NCBI GenBank assembly: GCA_937935205.1
Contig: CALGXU010000422.1
Span: 1-8,545 of the forward strand
DNA length: 8,545 nt
DNA from: an uncultured Rothia sp.
GTDB taxonomy: Bacteria > Actinomycetota > Actinomycetes > Actinomycetales > Micrococcaceae
Direction of reading: 5' to 3'
This document shows, piece by piece, positions 1 to 6,352 of this stretch (the first letter of the stretch is position 1; every line of letters begins with the position of its first letter). A model generated the notes under the pieces. That model searched no databases, was not told where the DNA came from, and saw only the letters and a program-made list of their open reading frames with translations. The position numbers and the translations under genes were made by a program.

Positions 1-33
1 GCAGAGCGGCGCATACAGAAAAGAGAAACTACA

Positions 34-747
34 GTGAAGAAGTCTATTGCTGTTCTGTCCCTGACCATTGCCGGTGCCCTAGGCCTTGCAGCTTGCGGCG
101 GTAATTCCGGCACCAACTCCTCTGCATCGGCTAGCGCGTCCGCTTCTGCAACCGCTTCCGCAGCTGCCTCGGCCCCTGCAAACACCTCCGCAGCAGCTGA
201 AACCACCAAGGCAGAAACCAAGACCACCCAGGGCACCATCAGCGCCCCCACCAACCTGCCCAGCGAAGCAACCGAAGCACTTAAGAAGAGCGAGGACTCC
301 AACCAGCAGGAAACCTCTGCATTCTACAGCGCCATCAAGGAATCCCTGAACGAGTTCAAGAACGAGGCCGGTGTGAAGAAGGTACAGACCAGCGACGGCA
401 CCGTCTACTACAACGATGAAGTCGCTGTCTTCGAATCAAAGGACGGCGCTATTGTCATCATCAAGAATACCGGTGCGTGGAGTAGCTTTGACTCCAACGG
501 CGGAACCATCGTCGTGGATGAGGACGGCTCCTGGATCAAGGTCACCCCCGAGGACAACCTCTACACCGCCGTTAGGGCAGACGGCGCCGCTGCCGTGCTG
601 AACACTAAGACCTTAGAGCAGACAACCGACCTCTCCAGCATCGAGATCCCGAAGGCACCTGCCCGCATCGACGGCTTCAAGGGTACCGCTAAGACCCCGG
701 TCAAGCCCACCAAGGTTGGTGACTTCTCTGAGATTACAGGCCTCTAG
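34..747 (+). CDS. Ser/Ala-rich lipoprotein, stable paralog (237 aa)
   Basis: Predicted surface lipoprotein of unknown function. The start is GTG at 34, chosen because it opens directly into a signal peptide (MKKSIAVLSL, hydrophobic to residue 18) with lipobox LAAC and lipidated Cys21. An AAAGAGAAA stretch 5-15 bases upstream is a weak ribosome site, and it is conserved in the paralog at 984. Residues 26-66 are a Ser/Ala/Thr-rich low-complexity linker typical of cell-wall-spanning tethers. Residues 75-237 form the folded part. Two units spaced 18 residues apart (TGAW 146-149, DGSW 164-167) suggest a repeated beta-hairpin. The C-terminus ends in a Pro/Lys-rich segment (KTPVKPTKVGD) shared with the paralog. 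A hairpin terminator follows at 800-840. Any promoter lies at or beyond the left edge of the window. I do not recognise a named family. A role at the cell surface is inferred only from the lipobox and linker. Confidence 0.85.
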   Translation: MKKSIAVLSLTIAGALGLAACGGNSGTNSSASASASASATASAAASAPANTSAAAETTKAETKTTQGTISAPTNLPSEATEALKKSEDSNQQETSAFYSAIKESLNEFKNEAGVKKVQTSDGTVYYNDEVAVFESKDGAIVIIKNTGAWSSFDSNGGTIVVDEDGSWIKVTPEDNLYTAVRADGAAAVLNTKTLEQTTDLSSIEIPKAPARIDGFKGTAKTPVKPTKVGDFSEITGL

Positions 748-799
748 TAAAAAATAGCTCCTGCCCCCGAGCCGAATAGCCTGACAGAACAGGGATACC

Positions 800-840
800 A
801 GCGCCCCGTGCGCATCCGACCGTGATGCGTGCGGGGCGCT
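800..840 (+). terminator. Hairpin terminator after first lipoprotein gene
   Basis: A 17-bp stem (800-816 with 824-840, two G-T wobbles) closes a 7-base loop and is followed by TTCGCGTTC. The stem is very GC-rich but the T-run is short, so termination is likely but not certain. The inner stem GTGCGCATC resembles that of the terminator at 1723-1766. Confidence 0.7.
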
Positions 841-884
841 TTCGCGTTCAGAAGGAGGGGGCTCAGGCTCTTCCCAGACAGCGG

Positions 885-893
885 TGCTAGGAT
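885..893 (+). promoter_or_regulatory. Extended -10 promoter for second lipoprotein gene
   Basis: TGC followed by TAGGAT (888-893) fits an actinobacterial extended -10, which would start transcription near 900 and leave a leader of about 84 bases. No good -35 is visible at 16-18 bases. An overlapping inverted repeat (896-917) sits at the predicted start point and could be an operator. Confidence 0.4.
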
Positions 894-983
894 GTGGGCA
901 TGCCCGAAGCTGGGCATTACCAACCACATCCATACACAGCGTTGTGATGATGTCGCGACGCATGACGGAAAGAGAAATCCGCC

Positions 984-1707
984 GTGAAGAAGTCTATTGC
1001 TGTACTATCTCTGAGCGTGGCAAGCCTGCTCGGTCTAGCCGCCTGTGCACCCTCCATAAAAGCGCCCGTAGCCTCCGGAAGGTCCGCATCGGCAAGCGCC
1101 TCCGCTTCACCCTCCGCCTCGTCTTCTGCTTCGCCCTCTGCACGTAGCGAGAGCTCATCTAGCCCCTCATCTAAACCTACTTCGAGCGCCTCTGCCCGGG
1201 AGACCGCTAGCAGTAGCTCAACGGAGGGATCATCCTCATTGGTAGGGGCTGACGAGATAAAGTACAACGCTAGGAAACTCTACGAAACGTACTACCAAGA
1301 GATTACCGACGCTGAGAAAGACCCCACCATCGTGAAGGGCGAAAATGCCGATGGCAAGACTTACATTGTGGACAATGGCAAAGCTGCTTTCGTCGGGGGG
1401 GGGGAAGAACAACGAGTACATCATCCTCATTGAGAATGACGGCAGCTGGACCCGTGCGAGGGCTAACGGTGAAGTAGATATAATGAACACCGATGGCTCC
1501 TGGGTCACGGTTAAGCCCGACGGCGAACGTATCTCAGTCAAAGCAAACGGTACCACCAACATTACCTACCATCAGGGCGACGTGCCCGACGATATCATTA
1601 CCTCGCTGCAAACCCCCAAAGTACCCGCCCAGGTGGAAGGTTTCGCGAGCGTCCCCCAAGAACCCGTAAAGCCGAAGAAGCTCGGTACGATTGTAGGCAC
1701 GAAGTAA
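984..1707 (+). pseudogene. Ser-rich lipoprotein paralog, frame broken at a G10 tract (possible phase-off allele)
   Basis: Tandem paralog of the gene at 34. The GTG start and the first eight codons are almost the same, and the signal peptide ends in lipobox LAAC with Cys21. A Ser/Ala/Pro-rich linker spans residues 34-86. As sequenced, the frame runs 984-1433 and gives a 149-residue product ending in an unrelated GEEQRVHHPH tail. The true C-terminal half continues in the +1 frame to the stop at 1705-1707. The break is at ten G (1395-1404). With nine or twelve G the frame is open end to end; nine G gives 240 residues against 237 in the paralog. The restored product has DGSW at 152-155 and 170-173, again 18 residues apart, and the shared ending (EPVKPKKLGT). 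Sequence downstream of the tract still reads as intact protein, which argues for a reversible switch or a recent or technical error rather than old decay. A sequencing error in the homopolymer remains possible. Confidence 0.8.
1395..1404 (+). repeat. Homopolymer G10 within lipoprotein coding region
   Basis: Ten consecutive G encode a Gly-Gly-Gly stretch. The equivalent site in the paralog at 34 has no G-run. G tracts of this length are classic slipped-strand sites. Nine or twelve G gives full length, ten gives a stop at 1431-1433, and eleven gives a stop at TAG 1475-1477 (present coordinates). Confidence 0.9.
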
Positions 1708-1722
1708 AAAGCCTCGAGCACC

Positions 1723-1766
1723 TCGGTCCGTGCGCATCTGTTTCGGATGCGCACGGACCGATTTTT
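1723..1766 (+). terminator. Strong rho-independent terminator
   Basis: A perfect 16-bp stem (1723-1738 with 1746-1761) with a 7-base loop is followed directly by five T (1762-1766). It lies 15 bases after the stop of the second lipoprotein gene. Confidence 0.9.
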
Positions 1767-1954
1767 AATATCTGCCTGCTCGTCTCTACCTGAGACGGGG
1801 TTACTCCTTTGGGACAAGCTGCACGCGGTCGCTTGCAAACTCGAGACCGAGTTTCTGAAGAGCCGCACAACTCTCAACAACAGGGAATATGACTTAATAT
1901 GACAGGTCGTTAAGCCCCCAAGTCACAATGCTCAACTCCCAGCGAACCACCCCC
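1767..1954. other. Intergenic stretch without a supported gene
   Basis: No convincing coding signal was found on either strand. It contains a 7-bp hairpin with a 4-base loop (AAACTCG at 1837-1843 with CGAGTTT at 1848-1854) and a 10-base-period direct repeat of AATATGAC (1886-1893 and 1896-1903). The rest looks like ordinary spacer before the promoter at 1962-1970. Confidence 0.5.
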
Positions 1955-1961
1955 ACCACGC

Positions 1962-1970
1962 TGGCATAAT
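1962..1970 (+). promoter_or_regulatory. Extended -10 promoter for thioredoxin/NHL gene
   Basis: TGG followed by CATAAT (1965-1970) fits an extended -10. It predicts a start near 1977 and a leader of about 48 bases. No clear -35 is seen. Confidence 0.5.
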
Positions 1971-2024
1971 GGGGACAGCAAACCAACGCGCCCACACACG
2001 GCGCACCCAACAGGAGAGAAAACC

Positions 2025-3995
2025 ATGAGCGAGAACACCACCCGCAACGTACGCGTGCGCGCCAGCGAACTCGAAGGCCGAGCCTGGCTCAACACCGGCG
2101 ACAAAAACCTCACCCTGCAGGATCTTCGCGGCAAAATCGTTATTCTCGACTTCTGGACCCTCTGCTGCATCAACTGCCTGCACGTCCTCGACGAACTACG
2201 CCCCCTCGAAGAAGAATTCTCCGACGTACTCGTCACCGTCGGCGTACACAGCCCCAAATTTGAACACGAAGCAGACCCCGTAGCGCTCGCCGCAGCCGTC
2301 GACCGCTACCACATCACCCACCCCGTACTCGACGACCCCGAACTGACCACCTGGCAGGCATACACCGCCCGCGCATGGCCCACCCTCGTCGTCGTCGACC
2401 CTGAAGGCTACATCGTCGCCCACCTCTCCGGCGAAGGCCACGTACAGGGCCTCACCTCCCTCGTACGTGAACTCGTCGCAGAACACGAGGCGAAGGGCAC
2501 CCTGCACCGTGGCGACGGCCCCTACGTACCCCGCCCCAAAGCAGCCGGCACCTACGCCTTCCCCGGCAAAGCCATCGAACTGCCCGCCGAATTTGGCCCC
2601 GCAAACCTCTTCGGCAACCGCGAACGCACCTACCTCGTCGCAGACAGCGCACGCCACCGCATCCTGCAGGTAGCAGCCGACCTCAACACCGTCATCAACA
2701 CCTACGGCGGCGGCGACGACCCCGTGAACCACCCCGTCAAGGGCCACGTTGACGGCACCGGCACCGAAGCACGCTTCAACGAGCCCGCCGGCCTCGCCCT
2801 CGTACCCGAAAACCTGCGCGAACAGCTCGGCTACGACGTGCTCGTCGCCGACACCGTCAACCACCGCCTGCGCTCCCTCAACCTGCGCACCGGCGAAGTA
2901 CGCACCCTCGCAGGCAACGGCGTGCAGCGCGTCATCGACGGCGACAACGCCATCACCGGCGACCCCAACCACATCCCCGCCGACGTACCCGCCACCGAAA
3001 TTGCGCTCTCCTCACCCTGGGATGCTGTCTACTCCCGCGAAGCCGGCCAGTTCATCATCGCCATGGCAGGCACCCACCAGCTCTTCGGCTACGAACCCAT
3101 CAACGGCACCGTCAGCATCTTCGCCGGTTCCGGCGTTGAAGGCCTCGCCGACGGCTCCGCCGCCGACGCCTGGTTCGCCCAGCCCTCCGGCATCATCGAA
3201 GCACGCGACGGCAGCCTCTGGGTCGCATGCTCCGAAACCAGCGGCCTGCGCCACGTCACCTTCACCGACAATGGCGTACAGGTCACCTCCGCGGTCGGCA
3301 AGGGCCTGTTCGACTTCGGCTTCGTCGACGGCGACTCCGAAACCGCCCGCATGCAGCACCCCCTCGGCCTGACCGAACTGCCCGACGGCTCCATCGCAGT
3401 CGCAGACACCTACAACGGCGCTATCCGCCGCTGGGACCCGGTCACCGGCACCCTCGGCACCCTCGAACGCGGCCTCGACGAACCCTCCGACCTGCTCGTC
3501 GAAGAGGTACCCGGCGAGGACCCGCGCCTCATCATCGTGGAAACCAACGCCCACCAGCTCGTACGCGCCTCCATCCCCGCCAAGGCGCAGCACGTCGACG
3601 AAGGCGCCATCACCACCGCGCGCCCCTCCACCAAGCTCACCGGCGGCACCCTCGAATTCACCTCACGATTCACCGTGCCCACCGGCCAGAAGCTCGACAC
3701 CCGCTGGGGTGACCCCACCCAGCTGAAGATCTCATCCACCCCCGAGAACTTCATCCTGGAAGGCGCCGGCACCTCCACCGGACTGACCCGCACCCTCGTG
3801 CTCAACCCCGAAATCACCGAGGCAGTCCTGCACATCACCGCCCGCGCCGCCGCCTGCGACGGCACCCCCGGCGGTGACATCCCCGAGCACGCAGCATGCC
3901 ACCTCTACCAGCAGGACTGGGGTATTCCCGTCGTCGTGACCGGTGACGAGGCAGACGAAAGCGAACTCGTCCTGGACCTGCGCGGTATCAACTAG
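2025..3995 (+). CDS. Thioredoxin-like / NHL-repeat protein (NHLRC2-like, 656 aa)
   Basis: Predicted thiol-redox protein with an N-terminal thioredoxin-like domain and an NHL beta-propeller. The ATG at 2025 follows a good ribosome site (AGGAGAG, 2012-2018, 6-base spacing). Residues 30-150 form the thioredoxin-like fold: GKIVILDFW, then TLCCINC with Cys47, Cys48 and Cys51, then a WP pair (118-119) at the cis-proline position and VVVDPEGYIV. NHL-type segments include VADSARHRI (about 205), VADTVNHRLRSL (about 275) and VADTYNGAIRRW (about 459). The last 130 residues are a beta-rich C-terminal domain with Cys611 and Cys625. This order (thioredoxin, propeller, C-terminal beta domain, CCINC motif) matches animal NHLRC2 and its bacterial relatives. 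No signal peptide is present, so it is probably cytoplasmic. The physiological substrate is unknown even for the family. It is transcribed alone, and the palindromic repeats at 4016-4388 follow its 3' end. Confidence 0.92.
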   Translation: MSENTTRNVRVRASELEGRAWLNTGDKNLTLQDLRGKIVILDFWTLCCINCLHVLDELRPLEEEFSDVLVTVGVHSPKFEHEADPVALAAAVDRYHITHPVLDDPELTTWQAYTARAWPTLVVVDPEGYIVAHLSGEGHVQGLTSLVRELVAEHEAKGTLHRGDGPYVPRPKAAGTYAFPGKAIELPAEFGPANLFGNRERTYLVADSARHRILQVAADLNTVINTYGGGDDPVNHPVKGHVDGTGTEARFNEPAGLALVPENLREQLGYDVLVADTVNHRLRSLNLRTGEVRTLAGNGVQRVIDGDNAITGDPNHIPADVPATEIALSSPWDAVYSREAGQFIIAMAGTHQLFGYEPINGTVSIFAGSGVEGLADGSAADAWFAQPSGIIEARDGSLWVACSETSGLRHVTFTDNGVQVTSAVGKGLFDFGFVDGDSETARMQHPLGLTELPDGSIAVADTYNGAIRRWDPVTGTLGTLERGLDEPSDLLVEEVPGEDPRLIIVETNAHQLVRASIPAKAQHVDEGAITTARPSTKLTGGTLEFTSRFTVPTGQKLDTRWGDPTQLKISSTPENFILEGAGTSTGLTRTLVLNPEITEAVLHITARAAACDGTPGGDIPEHAACHLYQQDWGIPVVVTGDEADESELVLDLRGIN

Positions 3996-4015
3996 GCGTC
4001 TATAAAACAGTAAAT

Positions 4016-4106
4016 AAAGGGTCAGTATTATCCTCGCTCCTACAGGGGCACCCGTCCTCGCTTCGCTCGGACACCCTGATGTCGCTACGGATAATACTGA
4101 CCCTTT
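4016..4106. repeat. Palindromic repeat, copy A
   Basis: Perfect 18-bp outer arms (4016-4033 and 4089-4106) enclose a 55-base core. Within the core, CAGGG (4043-4047) pairs with CCCTG (4074-4078), and GTCC (4054-4057) pairs with GGAC (4069-4072). The right arm ends in TTTT, so the element may also stop transcription of the gene ending at 3995. Confidence 0.9.
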
Positions 4107-4118
4107 TCTACTGTGCCG

Positions 4119-4150
4119 CCCTGATACCGTTGCGGATAGTACCGGTTCCT
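4119..4150. repeat. Decayed right half of the palindromic repeat
   Basis: CCCTGATACCG followed by TTGCGGATAGTACCGG resembles the right end of copy A (CCCTGATGTCG, CTACGGATAATACTGA) with scattered substitutions. No matching left half is present. Just after it, TTCAGAATG occurs twice (4158-4166 and 4175-4183). Confidence 0.5.
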
Positions 4151-4193
4151 TGTTGTCTTCAGAATGTTTGTGGTTTCAGAATGGCTGGTATGT

Positions 4194-4285
4194 GAAAGGG
4201 CCGGGTCATCCTCGCTCCTACAGGGGCACCCGTTCTCGCTTCGCTCGGACACCCTGATGTCGCTACGGATAACACCGGCCCTTTC
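4194..4285. repeat. Palindromic repeat, copy B
   Basis: The core is identical to copy A apart from one base (GTTC for GTCC, a tolerated wobble). The outer arms have a different sequence (GAAAGGGCCGG paired with CCGGCCCTTTC) that is still self-complementary. Confidence 0.9.
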
Positions 4286-4303
4286 TCAACCCTTATAAAC
4301 TAC

Positions 4304-4388
4304 GAGCCAGTATGCTCTTCGCTCCTACAGGGGAACCCGTCCTCGCTTCGTTCGGACACCCTGATGTCGCTTCAGAGCATACTGGCTC
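4304..4388. repeat. Palindromic repeat, copy C
   Basis: A near-identical core with a third arm sequence. GAGCCAGTATGCTCT (4304-4318) pairs perfectly over 15 bp with 4374-4388. It ends 13 bases before the stop codon of the minus-strand gene at 4402. Confidence 0.9.
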
Positions 4389-4401
4389 TCGTCGTTCGTT
4401 C

Positions 4402-5379
4402 TTAGAAGGAGACTCGGACCGCCTTCGCATCCGCCTCCACCGACGCCTTCAACGTAAACGGAATCTCCTTCTGCACCTGCGAACGCGCACCCGTATACAA
4501 ATCCAACTGAGTAAACGACACCTTCGCCGTACCCGACATCGGCTTCAACGACCACACACCCGCCGAGCTCACACTCACCTGCGGATCCGCAACCTTCACC
4601 ACAGACCACTTCACCTCAGAATCCACACGGCCCGTAAACGCATACTCAAAAGGGCACCCCCCAGGATAAAGAGTGCTCTGCTGCGTACACTTCTTCAAAT
4701 GATCCTGCACCTGCTCCTTCACCGACGACAGCGCATTATCACTCGGCTTCAACTCCATACGCACCGAATGATTCGCATCCTGCGCAGTCACCACCTCATT
4801 CACCTTCTGCGCCGTATAAACCGTCGAATCATACGACACCGCATACACGCCCGGATAAAACACCGGGAACGACGCCGCACCATCATCCACCGCAACCTTA
4901 CGGTTATTAATCGTCGCAGCCTCCACACCCTGAATATTCACCTTCACCGACGGCAAAGACGCCTCATCAATAGCCCACTTATCAAAAAAGCCCCAATGCG
5001 TGCCCGAACGGTGCAAACGAAAATCCGTATGCTGCTGTGAACCCTCCAAGGTATAGGATGCACGCACCGTCGCATGCTCACCATCGGCGCTAGTCTCCAC
5101 CACCTCATACGACACCTCACCCAACGAAGATACCGAACGCCTCAAAGCATCCCCATCCAGCAGCGACGCGTCACCCTCAGGAATCTGCGCACCCAACAAA
5201 CCACGCGCATACGAACCATTACCCGTACGCAACGCATGAAAATACTCCCGCACCTGACCCGTCGGACCATACACCAGCTTATTCGTCATAACCAGCGCCG
5301 CAGCAGCCACAGAAACCGCCACCACAACACCGACCATCCACATTGCCAGAACCCGCTCCACGGGAGAAAAATTACGCAT
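4402..5379 (-). CDS. Membrane-anchored extracytoplasmic protein, NTF2-like/PEGA-like (325 aa)
   Basis: Function not recognised. A single transmembrane segment (about residues 11-32) follows a short N-terminus with basic residues, so most of the protein should lie outside the membrane. Residues 36-138 (VREYFHALRTGNGSYARGLL at 43-62, then beta-strands) resemble the NTF2-like DUF4878 type of domain. Residues 140-197, including a FYPGVYAV turn, resemble a PEGA/TcaA-type beta-domain. A third region (210-325) is beta-rich and holds the only two cysteines, Cys231 and Cys242, in a KKC-x10-CPF loop that may form a disulfide. These domain calls are by eye and tentative. The ATG at 5379 has no ribosome site but lies 6 bases after a -10-like TACTCT, implying a leaderless transcript. 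It is divergent from the gene at 5443, with a 63-base gap. Confidence 0.8.
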   Translation of the reverse strand: MRNFSPVERVLAMWMVGVVVAVSVAAAALVMTNKLVYGPTGQVREYFHALRTGNGSYARGLLGAQIPEGDASLLDGDALRRSVSSLGEVSYEVVETSADGEHATVRASYTLEGSQQHTDFRLHRSGTHWGFFDKWAIDEASLPSVKVNIQGVEAATINNRKVAVDDGAASFPVFYPGVYAVSYDSTVYTAQKVNEVVTAQDANHSVRMELKPSDNALSSVKEQVQDHLKKCTQQSTLYPGGCPFEYAFTGRVDSEVKWSVVKVADPQVSVSSAGVWSLKPMSGTAKVSFTQLDLYTGARSQVQKEIPFTLKASVEADAKAVRVSF

Positions 5380-5385
5380 AGAACC

Positions 5386-5391
5386 AGAGTA
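5386..5391 (-). promoter_or_regulatory. -10 element for leaderless minus-strand transcript
   Basis: TACTCT on the minus strand ends 6 bases before the ATG at 5379, so transcription would begin at or next to the start codon. No Shine-Dalgarno is present, which supports the leaderless reading. No good -35 is seen. Confidence 0.45.
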
Positions 5392-5429
5392 ACGCAGGTA
5401 GTCCGCTAGGTTTCACGCACCGCACACAC

Positions 5430-5435
5430 TAAAGT
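5430..5435 (+). promoter_or_regulatory. -10 element for leaderless plus-strand transcript
   Basis: TAAAGT ends 7 bases before ATG 5443, and no Shine-Dalgarno precedes either ATG 5443 or GTG 5437. A start at about 5442-5443 would make a leaderless message. This decides in favour of ATG 5443. Confidence 0.45.
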
Positions 5436-5442
5436 TGTGTAT

Positions 5443-6144
5443 ATGGCAGAACGCGCTCACGAAGTCCCCGCCAAATACGGCGAAGTCAACGAACTATTCC
5501 ACCCCCGCATGCGCTCCTACGGCAGGCGCATCGAAGCGGCACTCCCCGGCACCATCGTGCTCCTCGCCGCGCTCGCCTTCATCCTCTACAAGCGACCCGC
5601 CCTGCCGTACACCCTCCTCGTACTGCTCATCGGCACCATCGCAGGCGTAAACCTCTACTCAGTCCTCAAACCCACCATCATCGTCATCACCAAAACCCAC
5701 GTGCTCCGCGCACGCACCTTCGGCTGGTTCGCCGTACCCCTCGAAAACATCGACCACACCATCTACGCCGAAAAGCTCTACCCCAAAAAAGCCTACGGCC
5801 AGAAACTCAAAACCGTCGCCGGCCGCCTACGCTACCGCAGCTTCCCCGCCATGTGGGCCGTCGACAAAGACGGCAAACAGCTCATGCGCATCGACGGCCG
5901 CGTCTGGGACGGCAAAACCATGCGAGAAGTCTCCTCCAAACTCTCCGCCCAAACCACCATCTACAAACAGATCAACGTGGTCAACATGGACAAAGAACAT
6001 AAGGGACTCATCACCTTCAACGAGCTGCACCCCGGCTGGCGCTCCAGCCTCATGACCGCGCTCGCCGTCATCATCGTGGCAATCCTCTTCGCCGCATCCT
6101 TCTTGCCCGAAGAACTCGCCCGTACCATCTACCTCATCCATTAG
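5443..6144 (+). CDS. Membrane protein with PH-like segment (233 aa)
   Basis: Function not recognised. ATG 5443 is preferred over GTG 5437, two codons upstream, because it sits at the expected start point of the TAAAGT -10 box. A cytoplasmic N-terminus of about 33 residues leads into two close membrane segments (about 35-49 and 55-72), a soluble middle of about 130 residues, and a third membrane segment near 204-221 close to the C-terminus. Just after the second segment, IIVITKTHVLRARTFGWFAV then PLENID reads like the strand pattern of bacterial PH (bPH) membrane proteins, in which a small PH-like domain follows paired helices. The middle also holds WAVDKDGKQLMRIDGRVWDG, again strand-like. The domain assignment is tentative. 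The gene is divergent from 4402-5379, convergent with the methyltransferase gene, and transcribed alone. Confidence 0.8.
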   Translation: MAERAHEVPAKYGEVNELFHPRMRSYGRRIEAALPGTIVLLAALAFILYKRPALPYTLLVLLIGTIAGVNLYSVLKPTIIVITKTHVLRARTFGWFAVPLENIDHTIYAEKLYPKKAYGQKLKTVAGRLRYRSFPAMWAVDKDGKQLMRIDGRVWDGKTMREVSSKLSAQTTIYKQINVVNMDKEHKGLITFNELHPGWRSSLMTALAVIIVAILFAASFLPEELARTIYLIH

Positions 6145-6201
6145 AACACCCGCATCTCCCTCGGTGCTTCTTTTCGGATGCGCATCTTCAGGACGCGCAA
6201 A

Positions 6202-6239
6202 GGCCCGGCACCCACCCCACACGGGGCAGGCGCCGGGCC
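6202..6239. terminator. Two-way hairpin between convergent genes
   Basis: GGCCCGGC (6202-6209) pairs with GCCGGGCC (6232-6239), with an inner CCCC/GGGG stem after an internal loop. It is flanked by ATTTG on the plus side and TTTG on the minus side. It probably serves the gene ending at 6144 and may also serve the one ending at 6353, although the tandem repeats lie between the hairpin and that gene. Confidence 0.6.
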
Positions 6240-6249
6240 ATTTGTATGC

Positions 6250-6352
6250 CTAGCTCAAGACGCACTAGCTCAAGACACACTGCAGACGCACTAACTCAAG
6301 ACACACTGCGCGCTAGCTCAAGACGTACTGCGCGCTAGTTTTAGATGCGAGC
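6250..6352. repeat. Degenerate 22-bp tandem repeat
   Basis: Five units begin CTAGCTCAAGAC or a close variant, at 6250 (15 bp), 6265 (26 bp), 6291 (22 bp), 6313 (22 bp) and 6335 (18 bp, diverged). A sixth start, CTAGCTCT at 6353, forms the stop codon end of the methyltransferase gene. The clearest unit is CTAGCTCAAGACGTACTGCG plus CG. It lies wholly in the 3' region of the minus-strand gene. Confidence 0.75.

Noticed and set aside
884..1147. A plus-strand frame crossing the start of the second lipoprotein, with ATG at 963.
   Set aside because: It uses a different frame and lacks the signal peptide. The GTG at 984 matches the paralog start exactly.
1747..1902. A 51-codon plus-strand reading containing LPETG (1786-1800), the sortase motif.
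   Set aside because: It starts inside the terminator stem, has no ribosome site, signal peptide or hydrophobic tail after the motif, and ends soon after. The motif is a coincidence.
2196..3593. Long open frames on the minus strand opposite the thioredoxin/NHL gene (258 and 193 codons).
   Set aside because: They mirror the C-rich third positions of the real gene, show Gly/Val/Ala-rich composition without domains, and have no start signals.
4016..4388. Could the repeat cluster be a CRISPR array?
   Set aside because: The units are about 90 bp, palindromic, unevenly spaced and differ in their arms, and there are no cas genes nearby.
4312..5040. An Arg/His/Leu-rich plus-strand frame of 242 codons.
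   Set aside because: It begins inside palindromic copy C and overlaps the well-formed membrane protein on the other strand. The composition is that of an antisense shadow.
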